The notes under the pieces are model-generated. The model did not search any database and had not been told where the DNA came from. It was given only the letters and a program-made list of their open reading frames with translations. 64,000 nt of DNA from BOG-932 sp965276835 (GTDB lineage: Bacteria > Pseudomonadota > Alphaproteobacteria > BOG-932 > Roseiterribacteraceae), in assembly GCA_965276835.1 (NCBI GenBank), contig OZ255631.1, forward strand, positions 1,364,001-1,428,000, written 5' to 3'. Shown here piece by piece: positions 16,742-25,732 of this stretch. The position numbers and the translations under genes were made by a program. Position 1 is the first letter of the stretch. Every line of letters begins with the position of its first letter.

Positions 16742-16909
16742 GGCGACACACTTTCAAAAACGATGATCTGTCGGACTTCAGGGGTCCGCGCTGACGCGTT
16801 CAGTATCGCAAAGCCGCATTCGCGGTGCAATTGCGCAGCCGTCCCCGCCACCCTCACTGCCTGTATGTGGCCCCGCAGGCCGCCGAAAGCAACAAAGATC
16901 ACGTTTGGG

Positions 16910-18055
16910 CTAAAGCAGAACCTTCAGCCGGGGCAGGAATCGGCCGGAAATAGAACCGGACGGGACCGCGCCGTCATCAACCGCCCCTACTTTGCGATAG
17001 AAATCCGACGCGCCTAGGTCCGAGCTGATCGTCAGGATAGTCGCGCCCGCGTCGCGTGCTGCGTTCTTGGCCCATTCGAAAAGCGCACGGCCAGCGCCAA
17101 GGCGCATTTGGCCGGGCTCAATGAACAACTTGTCGAGTTCGGCGAGGTCACCTGTCACGCTTACTTGAACCAAACCGACCAGCCGCCCATCGACCTCCGC
17201 CAATTTGACGCGCGACGACATGATTGCCGATGGCGTAAGCGACAGTTCGCTGCGGCACGCTTGCATAAAGGCGCTGTCATAGCCCCACACAGCTTTGGAT
17301 CGGATGCACAATTCGGTCAGGATTGGCGCTTCTTCAGGCCGAGGCGTTCGCAGGGTTAGCATCGGGCGTTTGCGGCCCATATCAAGCCCGCCAGCCACTG
17401 ACTGCCGATCGATGTGCTGCAGAAGATCGCCAAACTTGGCGAACGTCGCCATGCGGGGAATCTCGGCGATCGGAACGCGGTGATAGCCATAGGCCATCAG
17501 CGCAAACGGCACCCCGGCAGCCTTGGCGGTGGCGGCATCGACTTCGCTGTCACCGATAAACAGCACATCCGACGGCTTCACGTCGAATTCCCTCAGGATC
17601 GCACCGATCACCCTTGGATCGGGTTTGCGCCACGGCAATGTGTCGCCACCGAAGACACGGACGAACAGTCCGGACATCCCCAGAACCCTTAGCAAGGCCC
17701 CGCTCACGCGCTCCGGCTTATTCGTGCAGACGACCAGCGGATAACCCAGATCCGCCAGCGCTGCGAGCGTTTCGACGACGCCGGGATAGATCACCGTGTG
17801 AGCGGCAGGAGACGCCTCATACAGCGCCACATAACGCTCCACGGCCGTGTCTAGGTCGATTGCCGGACCCGGCCGGGCCTCGAGAGCGCGTTGAACCAGA
17901 ATGCCGACGCCGTCGCCGATCATCGGGCGAACTTCGTCGCCTGTGAGCGGTGTGCGGCCGTGCTCGGTCAGCAGGCCGTTGATCGCGGCCGTCAGGTCGC
18001 CGACGCTATCGACCAGTGTCCCGTCCAGGTCGAACAGCAAAAGTTCGGGTTTCAT
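16910..18055 (-). CDS. Phosphoglycolate phosphatase-GNAT acetyltransferase fusion
   Basis: A 381-residue two-domain protein. Residues 1-222 are a HAD phosphatase of the Gph type: FDLDGTLVDS (nucleophile Asp9, acid Asp11), VVCTNKP, PWRKPDPR with the motif III Lys, and FIGDSEVDAATAKAAG. Residues about 232-378 are a GNAT fold: LTLRTPRPEEAPILTELC, then LAELDKLFIEPGQMRLGAGR with the acetyl-CoA loop QMRLGAG, and a final ASDFYRKVG. Gph alone is about 225 residues, so this is a real fusion with no stop or frameshift. It starts 10 nt after scpB and separates scpAB from tatABC. The GNAT substrate is unknown. Confidence 0.88.
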   Translation of the reverse strand: MKPELLLFDLDGTLVDSVGDLTAAINGLLTEHGRTPLTGDEVRPMIGDGVGILVQRALEARPGPAIDLDTAVERYVALYEASPAAHTVIYPGVVETLAALADLGYPLVVCTNKPERVSGALLRVLGMSGLFVRVFGGDTLPWRKPDPRVIGAILREFDVKPSDVLFIGDSEVDAATAKAAGVPFALMAYGYHRVPIAEIPRMATFAKFGDLLQHIDRQSVAGGLDMGRKRPMLTLRTPRPEEAPILTELCIRSKAVWGYDSAFMQACRSELSLTPSAIMSSRVKLAEVDGRLVGLVQVSVTGDLAELDKLFIEPGQMRLGAGRALFEWAKNAARDAGATILTISSDLGASDFYRKVGAVDDGAVPSGSISGRFLPRLKVLL

Positions 18056-18065
18056 GATGCGCGGC

Positions 18066-18677
18066 TCAGAACAGCGAGCCGGTCAGGTCGTCCGTCTCCG
18101 GTTCGTCGCCGGGCTCATCCAGCTCGGTCAGGGTCTGGATGGCCGGGCGCTTGTCCAACAAGCCGGTGGCTTTCAGCTCATCGATGCCCGGCAGATCGGC
18201 GAGCCCGCCGAGCCCGAAATGATCCAGGAAAGATTCAGACGTAACCCAGGTGCCCGGGCGGCCTGGCGTTTCGCGCCGGCGGCCCGGCTTGATCCAGTCG
18301 GCTTCGATCAGCACGTCCAGCGTGCCGCGCGCGGTGGCGACGCCGCGGATGGTTTCGATCTCGGCCCGGCTGACCGGCTGGTGATAGGCGATGACCGCCA
18401 GCGTTTCGACGGCGGCGCGCGACAGCTTGCGAACCTGGGTCTTTTCGATCCGCAGCCGGTCGGTCAGATCGGCGGCCGTGCGGAATGCCCAGGAATTGCC
18501 GCGTTCGACCAAATTCACGCCCCTGCCCGCGTAGTCCGACTGCAAACGCGCCAACGCCGCCTTGATGTCGGTGCCCTCAGCGCAATAGCGCGCCAGGTCT
18601 TTCTCCAGCAGTGGCTCGGCCGAGGCGAACAAAAGCGCCTCGATCAGGCGAATGGTATCAAAATCGTCAGCGGTCAC
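18066..18677 (-). CDS. scpB: Segregation and condensation protein B
   Basis: A 203-residue protein with two winged-helix domains. IRLIEALLFASAEPL at the N-terminus, RLRIEKTQVRKLSRAAVETL, VIAYHQPVSRAEIETIRGV and GRPGTWVTSESFLDHFGL are ScpB signatures. It bridges ScpA in the SMC condensin complex for chromosome organisation. The start overlaps the scpA stop by 4 bp. Confidence 0.95.
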   Translation of the reverse strand: MTADDFDTIRLIEALLFASAEPLLEKDLARYCAEGTDIKAALARLQSDYAGRGVNLVERGNSWAFRTAADLTDRLRIEKTQVRKLSRAAVETLAVIAYHQPVSRAEIETIRGVATARGTLDVLIEADWIKPGRRRETPGRPGTWVTSESFLDHFGLGGLADLPGIDELKATGLLDKRPAIQTLTELDEPGDEPETDDLTGSLF

Positions 18678-19504
18678 GCGGAGCCAGTCCTGTCAGCCGG
18701 AGATGAGCGAATATAGATTGGCTGGAAATTGCCGTCCTGCCGGATGTTGACCACGCCGCGCTTCGCCAATTCCAGGCTTGCGCCGAACATTGCCGCAACC
18801 GCCGAGCGGCCGATAAGCCGCCGCTGCTCGCCGCCCGCAACCCGGTCAGGGTCGTAAGACGGCAGGAATTGCGACAGCAGTGTCCAGCCCGGCAGCCGCC
18901 CGATCATCTGCGACAGCCGCTCCAAAGCGGTTTCGACCGAGTGCAGCATGAAGGGTTCGATGGTGTAGAGTTTTTGGTCCTGGCGGCTGAGATGCTGGCC
19001 ATAGGCGGCCAGCAGGTCGAACAGGCCGAGATTGAAGACGCTCTTGCGGTCGATCTGAATCGGCTCGGGCGCGCCGCGCTTGAAGACATCGCGGTCGAGC
19101 TGCGGCTGGGCTTGCAACCGTGCGCCGGCCTGACGGATCGATTCCAGGCGCCGGATCTGAAACGCCAGGGCGTCGGCCATCTCTGCCGCCGAAGGTTCGT
19201 CCTCACTGTCCGGCTGCGGCAACAGCAGCCGGGACTTCAGGTAAGCCAACCACGAGGCCATCACCAGATAATCGGCGGCCAACTCCAGCTTCAGCTTCCG
19301 AGCGCGTTCGATAAAGGCCAGATACTGCTCGGCCAGCGCCAGGATCGAGATCTTGGTCAGGTCGACCTTCTGATCGCGCGCCAGGCTGAGCAGCACGTCG
19401 ATTGGCCCGCCATAGCCGTCCAGGTCCAGTAGCAACTGACCGTCGTCGTCGACTTCGGTGTCGAGGGGATCTTCGAAAGCCGCGATTTCGGTTTCCGTGA
19501 TCAT
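18674..19504 (-). CDS. scpA: Segregation and condensation protein A
   Basis: A 276-residue kleisin. LDGYGGPIDVLLSLARDQKV and DLTKISILALAEQYLAFIE are the N-terminal SMC-binding region; ADYLVMASWLAYLKSRLLLP is the conserved central helix; the C-terminal winged helix is near AVAAMFGASLELAKRGVVNI. The ATG at 19504 overlaps the nagZ stop as ATGA; an upstream ATG at 19669 lies within nagZ and gives unrelated sequence. Confidence 0.95.
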   Translation of the reverse strand: MITETEIAAFEDPLDTEVDDDGQLLLDLDGYGGPIDVLLSLARDQKVDLTKISILALAEQYLAFIERARKLKLELAADYLVMASWLAYLKSRLLLPQPDSEDEPSAAEMADALAFQIRRLESIRQAGARLQAQPQLDRDVFKRGAPEPIQIDRKSVFNLGLFDLLAAYGQHLSRQDQKLYTIEPFMLHSVETALERLSQMIGRLPGWTLLSQFLPSYDPDRVAGGEQRRLIGRSAVAAMFGASLELAKRGVVNIRQDGNFQPIYIRSSPADRTGSA

Positions 19505-20532
19505 GCGGTCAGCAACCGATCCAGCAGCGCCTGTTCGGCCGCCAGGTTGAACGGCAGGCGATCCTGGGCGAGCCATGCCCTGCCTTGCTCCAACCGCGCC
19601 AGTGCCGCGTCGGTCAGCGGTGAGACCGCCGGCATGATCTCCCGCATCTCGGCCATGTTGCCCGAACAATGCAGCGTCAGGTCACAACCGGCGCCCAAGG
19701 TCGCGGCGGCATTCTCGGACAGCGAGCCTTGCAGCGCCTTCATGCCGATATCGTCGGCGATCAGGACGCCTTCGTAACCGATATGATCGCGGATCACCTC
19801 GATGCATCCGGGTGAGATCGAGGCCGGCCGTTCGCGATCGACCGCCGTATAGACGCAATGCGCAACCATGGCCCAAGGTATGTTGGAAGTGGTCTTGAAC
19901 GCCTGGAAATCTGTTGCGTCGAGCGTGTTGAAATCCGCGTAAATCTGGGGCAAGGCCAGATGGCTGTCGGCCGTCGCGCGGCCGTGTCCCGGGATATGCT
20001 TAACAATCGAGGTCACGCCGGCATCGCGCAAACCGGCGGCCATCTCATTCGCCAGGCGTCCAACCAGCTCAGGGTCTTGCGCATAGGCCCTGTCACCGAT
20101 CACGTCGTGCGTTTCCGGCAGCAGAAGGTCGGCGACGGGAGCACAGGCGACATCGAGCCCCAACGCCGCCAGCATCGACCCGATCACGCGGCCCGCAGCC
20201 CGCGCTGCCGCCGATCCGGCGTGGTAATCCTGCTCCGCCAGGTAACCGATCTGCCGCGCCGGCGGCAGCTTCGGCCAATTCGGCGGCCCCAGCCGGGCAA
20301 CGCGTCCTCCCTCCTGATCGATCAGGATCGGGGCATGGGCGCGACCGATCGCATGGCGCAATTCGTCCGCCAGCGCAGCAACCTGCGCCGGATTATCGAT
20401 ATTGCGGCGAAACAGGATGAAGCCGAGCGGATCGGTCTCGGCGAAGAAATCGCGCTCTTGGCCTGTCAGGCTCGTGCCCGCGCACCCCAAAATAATCGCC
20501 CGCGGCCGCGCCGCTTTTCCTGCATCAGCCAA
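19501..20532 (-). CDS. nagZ: Beta-N-acetylhexosaminidase (cell-wall recycling)
   Basis: A glycoside hydrolase family 3 enzyme that removes GlcNAc from muropeptides in the cytosol. DPLGFILFRRNIDNPAQVAA, LIDQEGGRVARLGPP, KHIPGHGRATADSH (catalytic Asp-His pair) and ADDIGMKAL (Asp nucleophile) are visible. The start is uncertain: a TTG at 20532 lies 7 nt after the SPOR gene stop and gives a family-like N-terminus just before RAIILGCAG, whereas the first ATG (20589) overlaps the SPOR gene by 50 bp. It is coupled to scpA by a 4-bp overlap. Confidence 0.93.
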   Translation of the reverse strand: MADAGKAARPRAIILGCAGTSLTGQERDFFAETDPLGFILFRRNIDNPAQVAALADELRHAIGRAHAPILIDQEGGRVARLGPPNWPKLPPARQIGYLAEQDYHAGSAAARAAGRVIGSMLAALGLDVACAPVADLLLPETHDVIGDRAYAQDPELVGRLANEMAAGLRDAGVTSIVKHIPGHGRATADSHLALPQIYADFNTLDATDFQAFKTTSNIPWAMVAHCVYTAVDRERPASISPGCIEVIRDHIGYEGVLIADDIGMKALQGSLSENAAATLGAGCDLTLHCSGNMAEMREIMPAVSPLTDAALARLEQGRAWLAQDRLPFNLAAEQALLDRLLTA

Positions 20533-20539
20533 GATACAC

Positions 20540-21484
20540 TCAGGGCTTGACGACAATGCAGCCGAGGCCCTGCGCACGGAGACGGGCACAGGTCGACTTC
20601 GCCTCGGCTTCGCCGAGCGGTCCGGCCTCGACCCGGTAGAAGGTGCCCTTGCCGGCCACGTCGATCTTGCTTGTGGTGTTCTTCAGCGGTGCAAGCTCAG
20701 GGAAGCGGTGCTTCAAACGGTTCCATTCCTCCTGCACGGCATCCGGCGACCGCACTGCGCTGAGCTGGAGCCTGTAGCCCCCTCCTGCCGAGGCGCGCGG
20801 CGATGCAACGGGCTTCGCCTCCGAAGCGCCGATCAGCGCCGCGATGCTGTCAGGCGCGGGCTTGGCCGCAGGCGCCGGCTTGGTGGCGGGCGGCGGCTTT
20901 ACCGCAACTGGCGGCGGCGGAGATGCCTTCGCCGGCGGTGGCGCTTGTACAACTTGCGCGGGTGGCGGCGGCAATACTGTAGCGGGCGGCGCCAGTGCAG
21001 TGGCCGGTGACTCGGCGGGCGGGGGCGCCACCACGATGCCGCTGCCCTGAGGCAATGCGGCCGGCGGGGGACCGCCGAGAGGGGGCGCCAATACCGTCGC
21101 ATCGGACGCGGCAGGCGGGGGTGCTGGCGGCGGCCGGGTGACCGGCGCTTCGTTTTCGGGCAGCAGTTTCTCAACCACGGGCTTCTGCCCGTTGGCATCG
21201 AGCCGGTCATAGACCGTGGAGTCCTGGAACGGGATTTCCGCGCCGCCCGGATTGTCGGGCTTTACCTTCACCGGACTGGTATCGGCCTTGACCAGGGGCG
21301 GGATGCCGCCATTACCGGTTTTGCCGCTTTGATAGGCGAACCAAATCACGCCGCCGAACGCCACCGCGGCGGCGGCAACCGCGATCGACGGCCAAATCGA
21401 CCTGCGCCTAGGCGGGTCGATATTCCTGCTTCCGGGTGCGATACCGGGGTCGGCTCTAAGCTCCCCCCGATCCTGCCACGTCAT
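20540..21484 (-). CDS. SPOR-domain inner-membrane protein
   Basis: A 314-residue protein with a cytosolic N-terminus, one membrane helix (about residues 32-50, ending FGGVIWFAYQSG), a very Pro/Ala-rich periplasmic linker (about 110-230) and a C-terminal SPOR domain (YRLQLSAVRSPDAVQEEWNR to TCARLRAQGLGCIVVKP). SPOR domains bind denuded peptidoglycan at the division site, so a septal role is likely. Its start overlaps the argS stop by 4 bp. The gene order argS-SPOR-nagZ is typical of Alphaproteobacteria. Confidence 0.9.
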   Translation of the reverse strand: MTWQDRGELRADPGIAPGSRNIDPPRRRSIWPSIAVAAAAVAFGGVIWFAYQSGKTGNGGIPPLVKADTSPVKVKPDNPGGAEIPFQDSTVYDRLDANGQKPVVEKLLPENEAPVTRPPPAPPPAASDATVLAPPLGGPPPAALPQGSGIVVAPPPAESPATALAPPATVLPPPPAQVVQAPPPAKASPPPPVAVKPPPATKPAPAAKPAPDSIAALIGASEAKPVASPRASAGGGYRLQLSAVRSPDAVQEEWNRLKHRFPELAPLKNTTSKIDVAGKGTFYRVEAGPLGEAEAKSTCARLRAQGLGCIVVKP

Positions 21485-23241
21485 GAACGCAACTCCTCCG
21501 CCGGTTCGACGCCGATAACCCTGAGACCGCCCGCGATGACCGTTGCGACGGCCTGAACCAAGGCCAATCGCGCGATTGTCAGCGAACGGTCATTCTCGAG
21601 CAAGAACCGAAGCGTGGCGTTATCTTTCCCGCGCGTCCACAACTGATGAAAGCAGGCCGCTAAGTCATAGAGATAGAACGCAATTCTATGCGGCTCATGG
21701 GCCAACGCGGCACCCGAAAGAACCGCCGGCCATGATGTCATGCGCCGGATCAGCTCCATTTCCTCAGGCGAATCCATGCGGTTAAGGTCCGCACTCAGCA
21801 GCGACTCGGGATCGAGAATCGACGCCGAATACTGCTCCACGGCGGCCCGCAGCACCGACCGGCAGCGCGCATGGGCGTATTGGACATAGAAAATCGGGTT
21901 GTCCTTGGACTGCTCGGTCACCTTGGCGAAGTCGAAATCCAGCGTCTGGTCGTTGCGCCGGGTCAGCATGATAAAGCGCACGACGCCACCGCCGACTTCA
22001 TCGATGATGTCGCGCAAGGTCACGAACGTGCCGGAACGTTTCGACATTTTCACCGGCTGCCCGTCCTGCAGCAGGTTGACCAGTTGGCACAGTTTGACGT
22101 CGATCTCGGCCTTGCCGTCGGTGACGGCGGTCACCGCCGCCATGATCCGCTTGACCCAGCCGCCATGATCCGCGCCGACAACATCGATCAGCGTGGGATA
22201 GCCGCGGCTGTACTTGTCAAAGTGATAGGCGATGTCGTTGGCGAAATAGGTGAAGCTGCCGTCCGCCTTCTTGATCGGCCGGTCGACATCGTCGCCGAAC
22301 TGGGTGGCGCGGAACAGAAGCTGCTCGCGCGGCTCCCAATCGTCCAGCTGCTTGCCCTTCGGCGGCTCCAGGATGCCGGTATAGAGCAGGCCGCGCCGCT
22401 CCAGCGTCTCCAGCGCGCGCGTCACCGCGCCCGCCTCGACCAGCTCACGCTCGGACGAGAAGCGGTTCATCTCGATCCCCAGCGCACCCAGGTCGCTGCG
22501 GATCGCCTCCATCATGCGGGCGACGGCGAAGCCGCGCAGTTCCGGCAGCCATTCGCTCTCCGGCAGGTCGCGCCATTTCGGCCCGTCGCGTTCGGCCAAA
22601 GCCTGGCCAACGGCTTTCAGATATTCGCCCGGATAGAAGCCCGGCGGAATCCCGGCGATCTCCTCGCCCAACGCCTCGCGGTAACGCAGGAAAGTGGAAC
22701 GGGCCAACACATCGACCTGTGCCCCAGCGTCGTTGATGTAATATTCGCGGCAGACATCGTGCCCGGTCTTCACCAGCAGGTTGGCTATCGCATCGCCGAC
22801 AACGGCGCCGCGTGCGTGGCCGGCGGTCAGCGGGCCGGTCGGGTTGGCCGAGACATATTCGACATTGACGCTTTTGCCTTTTCCCTCGTCGCTCTCCCCA
22901 TAGGACGGGCCGGCGCGCAGCACGTCCTTTAGCCGCTCCCGCCAGAAGCTGTCGGTCAGGCGCATATTGATGAAGCCCGGTCCGGCAATCTCCGCCGACG
23001 CGATATCGATATGCGTTCTGAGGCTAGGCATGAGCAAGTCTTCGGCGATGACGCGCGGGTTCATGCCAGCAGCCTTGGAGAGCACCATCGCTGCGTTGGT
23101 GGCTAGGTCGCCGTGACCAAAGTCGCGCGGTGCCTCGACGATCACTCTTCCAAGATCCAATCCGGAGGGCAAAATTCCGTCATTGATATGATCTTGCAGG
23201 ATCGACCGGACGACTGTGGTGAAGTGTTTATAAATATTCAT
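21481..23241 (-). CDS. argS: Arginine-tRNA ligase
   Basis: A 586-residue class I synthetase. VSANPTGPLTAGHARGAVVG contains the HIGH-type motif (here TAGH, residues 139-142), and PVKMSKRSGTFVTLR holds the KMSKS-type loop (398-404). The C-terminal DALR anticodon-binding domain covers about residues 460-586. The length is normal. It starts 4 nt after dgt ends. Confidence 0.97.
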   Translation of the reverse strand: MNIYKHFTTVVRSILQDHINDGILPSGLDLGRVIVEAPRDFGHGDLATNAAMVLSKAAGMNPRVIAEDLLMPSLRTHIDIASAEIAGPGFINMRLTDSFWRERLKDVLRAGPSYGESDEGKGKSVNVEYVSANPTGPLTAGHARGAVVGDAIANLLVKTGHDVCREYYINDAGAQVDVLARSTFLRYREALGEEIAGIPPGFYPGEYLKAVGQALAERDGPKWRDLPESEWLPELRGFAVARMMEAIRSDLGALGIEMNRFSSERELVEAGAVTRALETLERRGLLYTGILEPPKGKQLDDWEPREQLLFRATQFGDDVDRPIKKADGSFTYFANDIAYHFDKYSRGYPTLIDVVGADHGGWVKRIMAAVTAVTDGKAEIDVKLCQLVNLLQDGQPVKMSKRSGTFVTLRDIIDEVGGGVVRFIMLTRRNDQTLDFDFAKVTEQSKDNPIFYVQYAHARCRSVLRAAVEQYSASILDPESLLSADLNRMDSPEEMELIRRMTSWPAVLSGAALAHEPHRIAFYLYDLAACFHQLWTRGKDNATLRFLLENDRSLTIARLALVQAVATVIAGGLRVIGVEPAEELRS

Positions 23242-23245
23242 GGGA

Positions 23246-24445
23246 TCAAGGTTCGTGAAAATCGAAAAAGCGTTGATGTTCGGCGATGGCGAAACGGTCG
23301 GTCATGCCGGCGATATAGTCCGCGATCACGCGCGGTTTGGTACTGTTCGCGTCCTGGTCCGTAATCCGCACCTGCCACTCGGTCGGCAGGGTGTCGGGCT
23401 CCGACATAAACTGCCCGAACAAATCGGCCAAAATACGGCGCGCCTTACTGGTCATGCGATTGACGCGATAGTCACGGTACAGTCGGGTATACAGGAAACC
23501 GCGCAGCGCCCGCTCGGCGACGGCAACATCCTTCGACAGCCCCACCATCGGCCGTTTCGCAAGCCGTATATCCTGCGCAGATTTAGGTTTCAGCACCGCC
23601 AGACGGCTCTCGGTCTCGGCTACCAGGTCGCGCACAAGCCGGTCGATCAGCCGGCGCGTCACCTCATGAATCGCCCTGCCCGCCTCCAGCCCCGGATAGC
23701 GCGTCGAGACCTCCGCGATGATATCGCCCACCAACGGCAGGTCTTTGAGCTCGTCCAGGGTAAAGAAGCCGGCGCGGACGCCGTCCTCGATATCGTGCGT
23801 GTTGTAGGCGATGTCGTCGGACAGTGCCGCGATCTGCGCCTCGAGCCCGGCGAAGGTCGACAGCTCCAAATCGACCTCATGGCGGAATTGATCGATGGTG
23901 ATCGGCAGCACTCGGTCACCGGTCAGCGGCAGCAGCGGCCCGTTATGCTTGGCCAGCCCGTCAAGCGCCTCCCAGGACAGGTTCAGCCCGTCGAACTCGG
24001 CATAGCGCGCCTCCAGCCGGGTCACGATCCGCAGCGCCTGGTCGTTATGGTCGAACCCGCCATAGCCTTCCATGCAGGCGCTCAGCGCATCCTCCCCGGC
24101 ATGGCCGAACGGCGTATGGCCCAGGTCGTGCGCCAGCGACACTGCCTCCGCCAAATCCTCGTCCACACGCAGGACCCGGGCAATCGACCGGGCGATCTGT
24201 CCAACCTCGATCGAGTGGGTCAGGCGCGTCCGGTAATAATCGCCCTCGTGATAGACGAAGACCTGTGTCTTGTACTGCAGCTTGCGGAAGGCGCCGGAAT
24301 GGATGATCCGGTCCCGGTCGCGCTGGAACACCGTGCGGGTCGTGGCTTCGGGCTCGGCATGAAGCCGCCCGCGCGACCGCGCCGGATCGGACGCGTATAG
24401 CGCCCGTCCCGCAGGCATTCCCATACTTTCCGGCTGGTGATTCAT
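23246..24445 (-). CDS. dgt: Deoxyguanosinetriphosphate triphosphohydrolase-like protein
   Basis: A 399-residue HD-domain enzyme of the dNTPase family that splits dNTPs into deoxynucleoside and triphosphate. YKTQVFVYHEGDYYRTRLTH and SLAHDLGHTPFGHAGE carry the metal-binding His and the His-Asp pair; SDDIAYNTHDIEDGVRAGF is the later conserved Asp region. It is the first gene of the dgt-argS-SPOR-nagZ-scpAB run and lies opposite erpA, separated only by the toxin-antitoxin pair. Confidence 0.95.
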   Translation of the reverse strand: MNHQPESMGMPAGRALYASDPARSRGRLHAEPEATTRTVFQRDRDRIIHSGAFRKLQYKTQVFVYHEGDYYRTRLTHSIEVGQIARSIARVLRVDEDLAEAVSLAHDLGHTPFGHAGEDALSACMEGYGGFDHNDQALRIVTRLEARYAEFDGLNLSWEALDGLAKHNGPLLPLTGDRVLPITIDQFRHEVDLELSTFAGLEAQIAALSDDIAYNTHDIEDGVRAGFFTLDELKDLPLVGDIIAEVSTRYPGLEAGRAIHEVTRRLIDRLVRDLVAETESRLAVLKPKSAQDIRLAKRPMVGLSKDVAVAERALRGFLYTRLYRDYRVNRMTSKARRILADLFGQFMSEPDTLPTEWQVRITDQDANSTKPRVIADYIAGMTDRFAIAEHQRFFDFHEP

Positions 24446-24573
24446 GGCGCGGACACTAGCGATGTAGGTGTTTCATCGCAAATGTATAGGCGTCGGTGCA
24501 CCTATTCCCATGCATGAGGGTGCACTGGGCTTTCTGCGATCGATTTTCGCTCTTCGCACATTTATTTGGATCG

Positions 24574-24601
24574 CCTATATATGCATAGGTGTATAAACAC
24601 C
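24574..24601 (+). promoter_or_regulatory. Candidate operator palindromes of the RHH/PIN module
   Basis: CCTAT (24574-24578) and ATAGG (24585-24589) flank the palindrome ATGCAT, and the adjacent GGTGT-ATAA-ACACC (24588-24601) is a second perfect inverted repeat. A related block, CACCTATTCCCATGCATGAGGGTGC, written in parts here as CACCTATTCCC then ATGCAT then GAGGGTGC, lies at 24500-24522. These sit just upstream of the antitoxin ribosome site, where autoregulatory antitoxins bind. Binding is inferred. Confidence 0.35.
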
Positions 24602-24618
24602 CACCAGGAGACCTCTCA

Positions 24619-24861
24619 ATGGACACTGTCCGTTGGAACATCGCAGTGTCGCAAGATACCGACCAATCGCTCCGAATGTTTCTTGCCGGCCAAGGCGGCG
24701 GAAGGAAGGGCGATTTGTCGAAGTTTATCGAAGAGGCTGTGCGGGCTCACATCTTCGAACTGACTGTCGCAAGGACAAAAGCCGCGAACGCCGGCATAGG
24801 TGAAGAAGAGTTGGCCGCCATCGTAGAAGAGGCCGTCGAATGGGCTCGTAGTCCCTCCTGA
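24619..24861 (+). CDS. Ribbon-helix-helix-type antitoxin
   Basis: An 80-residue protein. VRWNIAVSQDTDQSLRMFLA followed by GDLSKFIEEAVRAHIFEL resembles a ribbon-helix-helix DNA-binding domain, and the acidic C-terminal helix EEELAAIVEEAVEWAR could embrace the toxin. The ATG at 24619 has AGGAG 8 nt before it. The stop shares one base with the start of the PIN toxin (TGATG). Antitoxin identity is inferred from its fold pattern and the partner gene. Confidence 0.75.
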   Translation: MDTVRWNIAVSQDTDQSLRMFLAGQGGGRKGDLSKFIEEAVRAHIFELTVARTKAANAGIGEEELAAIVEEAVEWARSPS

Positions 24862-25271
24862 TGCGGGTCGTGTTGGACACCAACATCCTGATCAGCGCAT
24901 TGATATCGCCTTCCGGTCCGCCGGATATCATCTACCGGGCCTGGCGCTCCGGGCAGTTTGAACTGGTTACCTCGGTAACGCAGCTTGAAGAAATGCGCCG
25001 TGCCAGCCGATACCCAAAAATGAAGTCGCGTTTTCAATCGTCCGTGGCCGGTGCCATGGTCAATCACCTAAGGCGAGCCGTCGTGCTGGACCAGTTGAAG
25101 CTCGATAAGGATATCGCCGATCCGAACGATGCCTACCTACTGGCAATGGCCGCAACGGCGGAAGCGGACTATCTGGTAACAGGCGATCGCAGAGCCGGCT
25201 TGCTGCAGTCAGGGAGTTTCAATCGCACTCGGATAGTTACCCCTTCTAGGTTTTGCGATGAAGTTCTGTGA
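24861..25271 (+). CDS. PIN-domain toxin (COG1569 type)
   Basis: A 136-residue protein of the PIN nuclease family. MRVVLDTNILISALIS provides the first acidic residue, a central Glu lies in SVTQLEEMRRA, and DPNDAYLLAMAATAEADYLVTGDRR gives the second Asp pair and the conserved TGD. PIN toxins cleave RNA in a Mg2+-dependent way. It is coupled to the RHH antitoxin upstream. The target RNA cannot be told from sequence. Confidence 0.85.
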   Translation: MRVVLDTNILISALISPSGPPDIIYRAWRSGQFELVTSVTQLEEMRRASRYPKMKSRFQSSVAGAMVNHLRRAVVLDQLKLDKDIADPNDAYLLAMAATAEADYLVTGDRRAGLLQSGSFNRTRIVTPSRFCDEVL

Positions 25272-25341
25272 CTGGCTCTGATCCCACCGCCTCATTGCAG
25301 CAGCCCTGCCTACGCACTAAGTTCTGTGCAGGAGAATTTGC

Positions 25342-25719
25342 ATGACCACGCTGTCCACCGAGTCTACCCAGGCCACCGTGCCGCCGCAGCCCCGCCAGTT
25401 GATCCTGTCGGCGTCGGCTGCCAAGCGCATCCGCACGCTGAATACGCAGGCCGGGACGGACGAGATGTTTCGCATCACCGTCAATGGCGGCGGCTGCTCC
25501 GGCTTCCAGTATGAATTCAAGATGGACGGTCAGTTGAACGACGACGACCTGACATTCGCGCGGGATGGGTCGATCCTGGTGACCGACGAAACCTCACTGG
25601 ACCTGATCGCCGGGTCGGAGATCGATTTCGTCGATGATCTGATGGGCGCCTATTTCCAGGTGAAGAACCCCAACGCAACCTCGTCCTGCGGGTGCGGCAC
25701 GTCCTTCGCGATCGCCTGA
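25342..25719 (+). CDS. erpA: Iron-sulfur cluster insertion protein (A-type)
   Basis: A 125-residue A-type carrier that delivers iron-sulfur clusters to target enzymes. The three conserved cysteines are Cys52 in GGGCSGFQYEF and Cys116 and Cys118 in SSCGCGTSF. The position opposite dgt and upstream of xthA is characteristic of the alphaproteobacterial gene, so erpA fits better than iscA. The ATG follows AGGAG at 25331. Confidence 0.93.
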   Translation: MTTLSTESTQATVPPQPRQLILSASAAKRIRTLNTQAGTDEMFRITVNGGGCSGFQYEFKMDGQLNDDDLTFARDGSILVTDETSLDLIAGSEIDFVDDLMGAYFQVKNPNATSSCGCGTSFAIA

Positions 25720-25732
25720 GCCAGCACCGCAC

